Assembly (NCBI GenBank): GCA_015680685.1
Contig: MNCI01035832.1
Coordinates: 659,381-700,148, forward strand
Length of the DNA stretch: 40,768 nt
Source of the DNA: Gnetum montanum
Taxonomy: Eukaryota; Streptophyta; Gnetopsida; Gnetales; Gnetaceae
Direction: 5' to 3'
The notes below the pieces were generated by a model. The model was not told the DNA's origin, ran no database searches, and worked only from the letters and a program-made list of their open reading frames with translations. The position numbers and the translations under genes were made by a program. Shown in pieces: positions 31,440 to 40,768 of the stretch (its first letter is position 1; every line of letters begins with the position of its first letter).

Positions 31440-33440
31440 CTATAGAAGGAGAGAAAGCTAACTTTACTCTTCAAGTCCTTCATCCTCTTCATCATTCCTA
31501 TCAATAAATTTTAACAAGGGAGAATGTAGACATGGAGATAGAACTTTACAAAGGGATCAAGATAGAACACTTAACAAGGAGAAAAAAAGATATTATAATA
31601 GACACCTAGAAAGAGAGGCATCATGATGGAGATGAAAATGAAGATAGAGAAAGAAAAATAAGGCATAGAAGAAGGAATGATGAACAATATCAAAGGAGTC
31701 ATTACTACTATAGTAGATATGATGAACCAAAAGACCATGATAAGCCCCTACCAGTTATGAGAAACATGATCAACATCAGTAAGGCCTTATACATTCCCAT
31801 AAGGCATCAAAGGGATAGTCACATTAAGTAAATTGATATGAATAATGTTTTAAAATTTGAACGAGGGTATAATATTGATTTGTAGCATCACTTTTAAGAT
31901 TTTCATAATACTTGTTCACTTTAAAATATTTAAAGTAAATGGTAAAAACTTAAGTTATTTCCAAGAATATTCATTAAGAAACCAAAGAGCTAATATTGAT
32001 TACTAGAGCTAGAATCTATCTAGACATGGAGTACAATGCTTGAATTATTTAACAATAAATACTAGACATACTTAAAAGTATCAAATCTAAGAAAACTGAT
32101 ACAAGGAGGAAAGCAAGGAACTCATAAATTTTTTAAGATAGCTATAAGTAGATATTATTGACTTCTACATAGATGTCTAGAGCATGAATTTTCTTAAAGA
32201 AAACAACTTTAACATATAATTGATGTCTTAAGGAATAAAACTAAAGAGATCCTTGGAGTCTATGCCCAAGGAAGGTTGTTTTAAATGCAAGCCCATCACA
32301 TACAAAGGTTATTGGATAAAGTTACAAAGTCGGAAGGAGAGTTCAGCAAAACAAAAAGAAAAAGAAAAAGAAAAAGAGCATGTAGAAGAATATTGTAGGG
32401 GTCCTTCTTTCTAAAAAGGAGATGTTAGAGTCTACTAGGCACAAAATAAGAAATCTATGGAAAAGGAAAACCTTGCTAGTATAGAATTCTGTCAATGACA
32501 TTGCAAGAAATATTAAGAAAATGTGGGATTTAGTAGATGGGAAAGTTATAATTGCATTAACGATAGTGGAAGAAAAGATAGAGCAGGCATTAACTAGAGG
32601 AAAAGATGGAAAGAAAAAGAAGAAAATTGAATGTGATAAGTATGTGTAAATGGAAAGTTGTTGTTATAGAAAAGTTATTAATACTAGTTTAAAAGAAGAA
32701 AATGAGTGTTATCTATGCCAATACAAACATCCTAAGAGATATTGTAGTCATGATCCACTTATAGGAATTAGGGGCATATACATTGAATTTAATATTTATT
32801 ACCAAGAAAATGCCTAGGAGTTTATTTTATTTACAAGGTAACTATAGACAACCCTACAAAAAACAACCATATTATTCTAGTGAGATGTATTCTAAACTTT
32901 AGGAGTAATATCATCAACAATGGAAAAACCCATAGTCATGGGAGATGCCACCACCTAGGCAACAACATCCCTATAGACAACTAGATCCATATGGCTATTA
33001 CAGCCAATGACTTATGTATCTAAGGAAGGCTTTTACTCTTGCTTCTTAGTACAAATATCCTACAAAATATCATATACCTATAATTCCAAGAGATGAATAA
33101 CCATCCTATGTTCATTATTCACCTACACAGCAGCCATAATAATCTCCTAATCCACTTCTTCCAATATCACCATCATCCATGCAAGGAGGACTATCAACTT
33201 AACCTTAGAAAAGGAATGCAACAAGGACCATTAATGCACAGGTAGAGGACATTACTAGCAATTATGAAAATAAATTGAAGAAACATTCTTTCTTTCAAAA
33301 AATATTAAAAATAGGTGATAGGACTAAGACTCCATTCAAACTAGTCAAGAGAGACATGACTGCAACTTTAGCTTCAACCTCCATCATATCAAGTTCTCAC
33401 ACATATATCATGCTTGGAAAAAGATAAAATAGAAACCTTA
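31440..33440 (+). pseudogene. E3 gag, heavily decayed
   Basis: The N-terminal part is Arg/Asp/Lys-rich (RDQDRTLNKEKKRYYNRHLERE). The gag core follows from about 31850 (NIDL, then LKLFP; VSNLRKLIQGGKQ; IIDVLRNKTKEILG) with many stops. The knuckle CYLCQYKHPKRYC at 32707-32745 keeps the CX2CX3HX4C spacing of E1. The C-terminal part is Tyr/Pro/Gln-rich like E1 and E2. Boundaries are approximate. Confidence 0.65.
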
Positions 33441-34469
33441 CCACTATCATGCCTACTTAAATAGCAAGCCATTGAATCAAAGCAAGTTTACTTTCCAAAG
33501 AGAGAATAGATTAAGAAAGTTCCTTAATCTACCTATTGGCTTTTAGAGTAGAAGATAATAATTTTTTCTTTTTTATTATACAATAGTAGTTTATTTTAAT
33601 AAAATTTTAAAAAATTTCTGGATTAATAGGTAGTTGTAATATTAATTTTAGCTCCAATTCATATATATATTAAAAATTTTAAGGTTTTCTAATCATTGGA
33701 GCTATCTTGTATTATTTTTAGTAAACTTTGTCCGACTTATCACATATATATATCCAAGACATCTCTTGGAAATTTGCATCATGGAATCATCAATATAATT
33801 TGAGCAAGAATTTAACTATTTCATCATCAATTCATCAATCTTTTATTAATTCATCAACATACATCAAAATCATTCATCATTATTTACTTAATCTTGGAAG
33901 TTGAATAGTTGGACTTAGGAACATTCACTAAGACTTAGGAACATTCACTATGTTAATCATATCTAAGTCATTTCACAACATTTTTCAGTGATTCTAAATT
34001 TACTAGAAATATAGAAAAGTGGTTATGTGAAACTAAAATTTCAGTTTAATATTTATTGTAGTTTGGAAGAAATTAGCTCTATAATTTGTTAGATTTTTTG
34101 AATCCTTAATTTTTACTAGAATGAATGACAATCAATGATTAAGTTATTTCTTCCTCATCTCACAGTGATTTGATCTGATATAAGATTTATTTAAAATCTA
34201 ATGTCTGTGGGAAGGTTTAGTTAAAATATTAGCATTAGAAACTTAACTACATTTGAGTTATCATCTCTCCAAATTGCACTAATAGTTTTACTATGATTTT
34301 TGATAGATTAAAAAGAACATAATATAACATCAGCTTCTGAATGTCTTTTATAGTACTTTCATTTCCATATTATAGAGAACCTCCTAAGCTTTCCAAAAAT
34401 ACAAATTTTATTATCTGATTCTTTATGAAGTTAAGATAACCAAGTAATTCTTTTGTTGCTTGAAATTCC
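33441..34469 (+). other. E3 spacer between gag and pol
   Basis: Very AT-rich, with short AT dinucleotide runs near 33660 and 33745 and a short direct repeat (GACTTAGGAACATTCACTA) at about 33914-33950. No protein is recognised. The Cys-rich ORF of E1/E2 was not found here. Confidence 0.4.
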
Positions 34470-37400
34470 TTCGCTACCTACAGATAGTAGGGAACACTTC
34501 ATCGAATGCTATTTTAGATTTAGGCTTAGCAGTAAAGCTTATCTCTTAAGACATGTATAAAGCCTAAAACTTACCCTGATTAAAAAGGTGCAACATCAAA
34601 TTAGAGCTTGTGAACCAATTTATTGTAGTTCCACTTGGGTAGGTAGAAGATGTGATAAATACCATGAGAGTGGTTGGTTATGTCTTGTGGATTTCTTGTT
34701 GATTCATGTTTAGTAGAATAAGGGAGAATTTCCTATTATCATGGGAAGATCATGGCTTCGCATGATTGATGCTAAGCTAGGAATTAGAGACTTATCCTTG
34801 GATATTTTTAAGGAGAACGAAAGAGGAATCATACATAGATACAAAGTTCCATGTATTGCATATAATGATATATGGTGAAACTATGTGTAGAAACTATTGA
34901 CTATAATGTGAAGGGATATCTTAGCATGTAGAACATGTGATGAGTGCAATATTGCTTGTTCATGATAACGAAAAAACAAGAAGACACCTAATGACTGATA
35001 AATAAGAAAGCATGCAAATCCAACATATGCATGAAACTAATAGAATAACTTACAAGTGTCTACATAGAAGGAAACGATGAAATGAAATGATTAAGAAAAT
35101 AACAATAAGAGAAAGACATGGAATGAAGAGTCAAATACTATACATAAACTTGAACTAGATCCCATAGAACTTTACCCATTATTGAATTCACTAGAGTACG
35201 TCTTTCTAAATAATGGAAAATCAATAATCATTAATGTCAATCATAGCAATGAGAAAAAATAGAAATTAGTTGAGGTAGTAAATAAATGTTTGATAGCTTC
35301 CATGTATTCATATAATGAAATCACTAGAATAAATTGACAAATTTATTAGCATTTAATATAAATAGACCCTACTATCAAATCATGCCACTAGCCTCAATGA
35401 TAATTGAATCAAAACTTGAAGGATGTACTAAGATAAGAACTTGAAAAGGTACTAAAAGTAAGATTCATCTATTTGAATGTGAATAATGAATGGGTTAGCA
35501 TAGTAGTTATTATCCCAAAGAAAGATAGAAAGGTAAAGGTTCTCATTGATTTTTAATTGCTGAATGTGACCACTTTTAAGGACCATTTTTCCTATACCAT
35601 TCATTGGTAAGATTTTGGATACCATTGTAGGGCATCAATGCTATAGCTTTTTGAATGAGTATAGTGGATATAATCATATTTTCCTTGCACTAGAAGATCA
35701 TGAAAAAACCACATTCACTAGTCCATGGTCAACTTTCACATATCGACAAATGTCACTTGGTCTTTGTAAAGAACTTGCCATATTCTAAAAATTAGTCCTT
35801 AGTATATTCTAGAAATAATTTGATAATAGAGTGAAATTTTTTAGGGATGATCTTTCTACACATGGCTCTAATTTTGAATAAGCTTTGGATTACTTAGAGC
35901 AAGTGCTAAAAGGATATGTTGAGAGAAACCTAAAGCTCGACTCATAAAAGAGCCACTTAATGGTTTAAGATGGTATCATTATATGGCATAAGATTTTACA
36001 AAAATGAATTAAAGTGGATGTCGATAAAATCATAGGGTATCACCCAAAGATAATAGACCATTAAGGATGTAAAATCTTTCCTAGGTCACTCTAGGTATTA
36101 TTTATGATTTATTAAAAATTTCTCAAAGATTACAAAGTTTCTATTAGAACTATTTAAGAAATATGTATCATTTATTTGGTTAGAAGAGTGTGAGAAGCTA
36201 TTCAAGAGATTGAAAGAAAAATTAGTAGATGCTCCAATCCTATGAGCTCGAGATTGGTCTAGACCTTTTTAAATTATGATGAAGGCCTTAAATTGGATGA
36301 CCAAAAGTGATCCTATTACATTCACTATAAAAGTTGCAATATAATAAAAGCATAACTTAATTACACTACTATAGAAAAGGAGTTTATAGTAGTGGTGTAT
36401 GTACTAGAAAAGTTTCAATAGTATGTGCTTAACCAACACATTTATGTCCACACCAACCATAGTACAATCAAATTTTATATGAATACACTTTCATGGTGTT
36501 CGAGAGTTATTTGATGACTTGTGATTCTACAAGAATTTGATATTACTATGATCAATCAGAAGAAAATAAAAAATATAGTAGGTGATCATTTTCACAATTA
36601 AGATGAGAGATACAAGATGATGTAGAATCCTTGTTAGATCAATTTCTAGATGAGCCATTGTTCACAATAGTAGCAACAATTGTAGATCCAATGACAACAA
36701 AATCCTAGCTAATAGATTACCTACCTTACCTCACTACTTAAAAAGATATTTATTGAATGATATAAGGGAAAAAAAGGAACAAATTATTCATGGAGCCAAG
36801 CACTGTACTAAAATTAAAGATAATCTTTATAAAATATGTACCAATGGATTAATTAGATGGTGTATTCCAAAAAAGTGTCAACAAAGAGTTTTACAAGATG
36901 CATATAAACGACCATGTGGAGGCCACTATTTAGAAAGATGAATAACCATCAAACGTTTCATGACTAGATAGTTTTGGTCCATTATATTGGTAGGATGCAT
37001 ATCAATTTGTACAAAGTTTTGAGAAATATCAGCAAGACAGAGGGATGAAGGCTATATATGATGTACCAAAACAATGAATAGAGTTACTAGAATCATTTGA
37101 CATATGAGGAATTAACTTCATGGAATCCATGAGATCAATGTCCAATGAAAAGTCATATGTAATTATTACCCTTTATTACTATATAAAATGAGTGAAATTT
37201 TCTCTAGTCAAAGATTACATATTAACAATACCAACCAATTTTTTTCAACAACATGTGGTGAATAGATTCAACATACTAAGGATATTGATCTGAGACAATG
37301 GAACATATTTCACATGAGCTACATTCAAAAAACGTATGCATTGTCTTGGGGTTGATCATAAGTTTACAATATCTTACTAATTTTAATGAAATATATAGGT

Positions 37401-37900
37401 TGAAGTAACTAAATAAGAGATAACACAAATTCTAACTAGAAGTATTATTTTGTATAGAAAGGATTAGAGAACCAATCTTAATAATGTTTTTTCGACTTAT
37501 TGATTAACGTAGAAACTTCCTACAGGGAATTCCTTATATGAACTAGTGTATGAAAAATTACTTACTTTTCTAATTCATGCCAAGATTAATATACTAACCA
37601 TTACTTATTTACTAAATGAAGATATTGATTTCACGTAGGAGGAACATCTAATGAATCTGAACCTACTAGATAAAAACCATTTAGTAGCCCTGATGTTTAA
37701 TGCGATCCATAAAAAATATCCTAAATGTAGACATGATACCAAAGTTTGACAAGTTAATATTAGGCTAGGTGATAGAGTTCTTTATTAAAACCCAAATCAT
37801 GTAACCTAATGTACCAAATTCAAATGTTATGAGAAGGACCTTATATCATCCATGCTACATATTAATCTTGTGCCATGCAAAGGTATCACCTTGATAATTT
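34470..37900 (+). pseudogene. E3 pol: protease, RT, RNase H, integrase, broken
   Basis: Protease: ILDLGLAVKLI (DLG at 34517-34525), the Athila-type form of the retropepsin site, then PIIMGRSWL (near 34735). RT: VVIIPKKDRKVKVLIDF (about 35500), LEDHEKTTFTSPWSTFTYRQ (about 35690), and the catalytic FRDD box (Asp pair 35846-35851) followed by THGSNFE. RNase H: YTTIEKEFIVVVYVLEKF (36362 on), then HTNHS, where the usual Asp is Asn. Integrase: PCGGH in the zinc region (Cys pair lost, SFEKYQ), GINFM (Asp to Asn), DNGTYFT (37294 on), and LGDRVL in the C-terminal part near 37770. Domain order fits Ty3/gypsy. Numerous stops and frame changes. Such a protein would copy and integrate the element DNA; this copy cannot. 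Confidence 0.8.
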
Positions 37901-39066
37901 GCATAAACTCATTCTTATTAATATGTAACAAGTTAAACAATTTAATGAATTCCAACATCCTATGGATTCTTTAATATCATTCACGAAGGATAAAACCCAA
38001 TTAATCTTCTTTATATCCTCCTTAGAACCATAATTGTGGAAGAGACATGTGCTTTTGCTAGGTCTTGTGCATACAATCCTAATTCATTTTCTTATTTTTG
38101 GAATTTCTTAATAATTTTCTTAATTCTTGTTCAATTTTCAAATTCTTTGATATCTTTTTTAATTCTTTGATATCCTTTCAATTGTACTATTGATGTAGGT
38201 GAGTGACCCTATGCTATGGAAACAACTTATTAGTGATTACTTGTTTTAGGTGGCTATTGGTCTCTAGTACCACCAAGGCATAGATAACCCCAAATAGCTT
38301 TTTCTAGCATAATTGAGTTAAATATATCTGAATAGTTTTTTTAACAATGGAAAGTCTTCATAATAGTGTGTTATTGTATATGTAGCTAATGTCTATTCCC
38401 TATAGTTATTACTCAACATAATTAAAGGAAACTGAATAGCTTCCTTACAAATCTAGCTTTAAGCCATCCATAACTAATATAATGGATGAGTGGTATTATA
38501 CAAGCTATTAATCTTTAATTTTATGCTATTTATCAGCTAACTTTCTGAATCATGATCATAAAATTTTTGCGAAACAAAGCAAGAGACTAAAGAAATAAAA
38601 TTATTCATAAAGCTTAGAATTTAACAAACATAACATTACTACTATGTTAGACTAATTTAGAGTGGACACTTATAAAAGCTACCTTATTCAACCAGAATAA
38701 TAGAAACAAGCTAAACCTTAGCTTGTAGAGAAAATAACCTATTCCAATATTGACATTCCATTCAAACATAGCTATGTAATGATTAGGCTAGACATATAAG
38801 AGAAATCTATTTATTATAATTGCTAACTAAAAATAAAATTACAGGAAATAGATTGAAACTATTTAAAATGCCATTAAGAAAAAATCTTTTACAAGCTTTT
38901 CTTTCCTAGAAGCATCCTCCAATGAACCAGTTTCCATAAAAAATTTTCTTTAGGATGGTAGTTACAATAGTTTCCAAAATTAATGCCCCAACTACCTTAC
39001 ATTTTCCTCATATAATTGCAAGCAATTTGATAACTATTTGGTTTTATGATAAATTCTTCTCATTCT
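37901..39066. other. no recognisable gene
   Basis: AT-rich sequence where E3 would be expected to carry its last ORF, polypurine tract and 3' LTR. None was recognised on the plus strand. A boundary to the minus-strand unit beginning near 39067 probably lies here. Confidence 0.4.
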
Positions 39067-40681
39067 TTAAACCTGATGCCCTTTAATTGATAGTTGTTGA
39101 GGTAGCTTGCCATGATTAAGAAGAGCCTTAACAACATGATTCATTGCATTTGGTTTAGCATCATTAATCCTCTTTAGGACTTCTTTAGCACTTGTTTCTT
39201 TCAAACTTTTTTCAGTTATGAAATTGGTTAGTTCTGTGAAAGCACCTCCCACATTGGCAGAAACTTGTTCCAATTCCAACTTCTTCTTAGTAGTTTCAAT
39301 TATGATCCTAGTAACTTCCATCATCATCATATCTAGATAATCTTGTTTTTACAAGGGTAATAGCTCTATTTTAACTTTATCTAAATTAAAAAATTCTTGC
39401 ACCTTTCTATCCTTTATACAAATATGGCTTGTTTTTCTCAAATCTCAATAATTTCATATGTCATCTCTCTAATCCATTCCTTGCAATACTTTATTTTTGT
39501 GATAATTTCCTTTAATTCATGGAGATCTAGGTGTGAGTGTTCTAGAGTATTACCTTTCTTGGCCTCCTCTAATTCTAAGCTTACCATGGCTAATATTTCT
39601 TCCATCTAAGATTCTTCTTGCTCGTTATTTTTTATTGATGATTTCTTGATAGTTGTCATTGCTTTGAGCTATTTCATTCCCTCTCTAGAGCTTTTCAATT
39701 CATCCAAAGCTTTGATGTCTCATGTTTCTTTTGCACAAGAAACCTTGTAAGCTTAGCTATTTGACTATCAACTAATTGTCCCATATCTTTAATTAGAATA
39801 GCTACAGTCTTTGACATATCTTGATGAGACATCACAAGTTTTCACTTTCCAGTTTATAAGTCATCCTCTTTATACTGATAGATGACCCTAGCTTTCATCT
39901 CTTGCTCTATGGGTAGCTTCTAGCTAAGGATGACACTTCCTTCTTTTTCTTTTACTTTGAAGGACTGGGTAGCTTCTTTTATTAAGTATCCTAGTAGAAA
40001 ATGGAGGGTTGAAGATGAGCTTCCTCTTTCTCCATGTTGTTGCTATAACTATTATTGTTGTTTCTTTGACTTCTATTATTCCAAAAGCTATTACTATTGT
40101 AGATCTTTCAATCTTTGTTGCTCTAGTAGTGGTTGTTGCTCTAGCTCTTTTTTGGCTCTTGCTTGCTCGACTTCTATTTTCCTTATATCTCTGTCTCTAG
40201 CATATTTGGCTTTATCAAGGGGAAACATTTTATTAGGCATTGTATTCTCTAGTTTGAGTAGCTTCTAAGAAACATAATTTTCTTTCATTTGAGCCAAGTA
40301 TTCTTCTAAGAAGTCTCTTGCAAAGTGGTGATCTTTCTCTTCCATCCATTTGCATACTTCAATAATAGAAGCATCACATCCTATGGTTAATAGCTTCATC
40401 GATAGGCTCTTTTTTAGCTACACTAGAGCTTCATCTTCGACTTAATTTACTTCCTTATTAGTAGCCTTAAGATACACTACATTTGTTTCATCTTGTTGAT
40501 AGACTTTTCCAGTTTTAGTATTTGAGTATATTCTCCTTGGAGCTAGAGGAAACTTGCATTGTTCTTTATACCTTTTGGTCATTGATCTTAAATGCCCTAA
40601 GTTGATAAATTTCCAAAAGCTAAATTTTAGAGGGAAGACTTCCTTGTGCTTATAGTCATGCAATAGAGGACGTTTCCACAT
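39067..40681 (-). pseudogene. long coiled-coil, Gln-rich protein of unknown family, broken
   Basis: Reading minus, one frame runs from 40681 (MWKRPLLHDYKHKEVFPLKF) past a stop at 40442 through MKLLTIGCDASIIEVCKWME and FARDFLEEYLAQMKENY, then a charged helix (AKYARDRDIRKIEVEQARAK) and a Gln-rich stretch where about eight codons are TAA or TAG. After a frame change it reads MEEILAMVSLELEEAKKG and LHELKEIITKIKYCKEWI, and it ends with an 87-codon open segment (39330-39067) of helix type. Translation upstream of 40681 also stays sensible, so it may extend past the right edge. Heptad-like charge patterns suggest coiled coils. I do not recognise the family; a transposon structural protein is the likeliest class because it sits among retroelements and has their decay pattern. 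Confidence 0.5.
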
Positions 40682-40768
40682 CTAGCATCCAACCTCTAGG
40701 ATTGCTAACTAAGGACCCATAGATCTTGGTAAGTTTAAGGCCTTTCCTTCCAAACCTAGAATTTTGTT

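Larger units (their letters stand above)
26608..37900 (+). mobile_element. E3: pol-bearing Athila-like Ty3/gypsy element, decayed, 3' LTR not seen
   Basis: Has a 5' LTR (26608-27458), tRNA-Asp-type primer site, then gag (from about 31440) and a full pol order of protease, RT, RNase H and integrase to about 37900. It is split by a 3.2 kb insertion at 27546. Gag motifs match E2 (IIDVLRNKTKEILGVYAQG against IIDGLHNETRETLGMYAQG) and the atypical knuckle spacing is shared. Many stops and shifts. No matching 3' LTR or polypurine tract was found before the window edge, so the right boundary is provisional. Confidence 0.8.

Noticed and set aside
37901-39066. 3' LTR and polypurine tract of E3
   Set aside because: Looked for TGATAAATCATGG-like and GTGGGGGTA-like sequence and for the CACTCATCA end; none was found.
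1-40768. CRISPR arrays, bacterial operons, riboswitches, rRNA genes
   Set aside because: No regularly spaced identical repeats with unique spacers, no rRNA-like conserved blocks and no prokaryotic gene layout; the window is plant nuclear DNA.

Overview
This window looks like intergenic, repeat-dominated DNA from a large plant nuclear genome. It is AT-rich, has one recognisable host-gene fragment with a 1.3 kb intron, and is otherwise filled with old, decayed LTR retrotransposons, a LINE remnant and probable tRNA-derived repeats. A gymnosperm fits best, because of the old Athila-like Ty3/gypsy families, heavy mutational decay and little intact coding sequence. That is inference from texture, not from a diagnostic gene.

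Layout. Positions 667-2288 (minus strand) hold the first two exons of a nuclear-encoded FAD-dependent monooxygenase of the PheA/TfdB type, with a GAGPVG dinucleotide-binding motif and an organelle-type N-terminal extension; the rest of the gene lies off the left edge. Positions 3160-4405 (plus) are the 3' end of a dead L1-type LINE. Positions 4406-9964 have no recognisable gene but hold a TATA plus G-rich block near 6.0 kb and a tandem pair of tRNA-like units near 7.9 kb.

The centre holds three related Athila-like Ty3/gypsy elements. E1 (9970-15676, plus) is complete, with both LTRs, a perfect 5-bp target duplication (CATAT), a tRNA-Asp-type primer site and a polypurine tract. E2 (15707-22515, minus) begins 25 bp beyond E1's target duplication, tail to tail with it, and its 5' LTR has lost the U3/TATA part. 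E3 (26608 to about 37900, plus) is more diverged and is interrupted just after its primer site by a 3218-bp solo-LTR-like insertion with TSD CTATC. E1 and E2 have gag but no pol. In pol's place they share a Cys-rich ORF of unknown function and a downstream ORF in the env-like position. E3 carries the matching gag plus a decayed protease, reverse transcriptase, RNase H and integrase. The set resembles a non-autonomous family (E1/E2) and a pol-bearing relative (E3) that could once have supplied replication proteins in trans.

The right end (39067-40681, minus) is a broken coding region for a long coiled-coil, Q-rich protein that I do not recognise.

Data quality: there is a 620-base N gap inside E1 gag and five isolated single Ns. 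Three of the single-N sites sit at unmerged contig overlaps. Two show a 57-bp segment repeated across the N, and one shows a 117-bp piece of the E1 3' LTR placed in the wrong orientation. These are best read as assembly errors.
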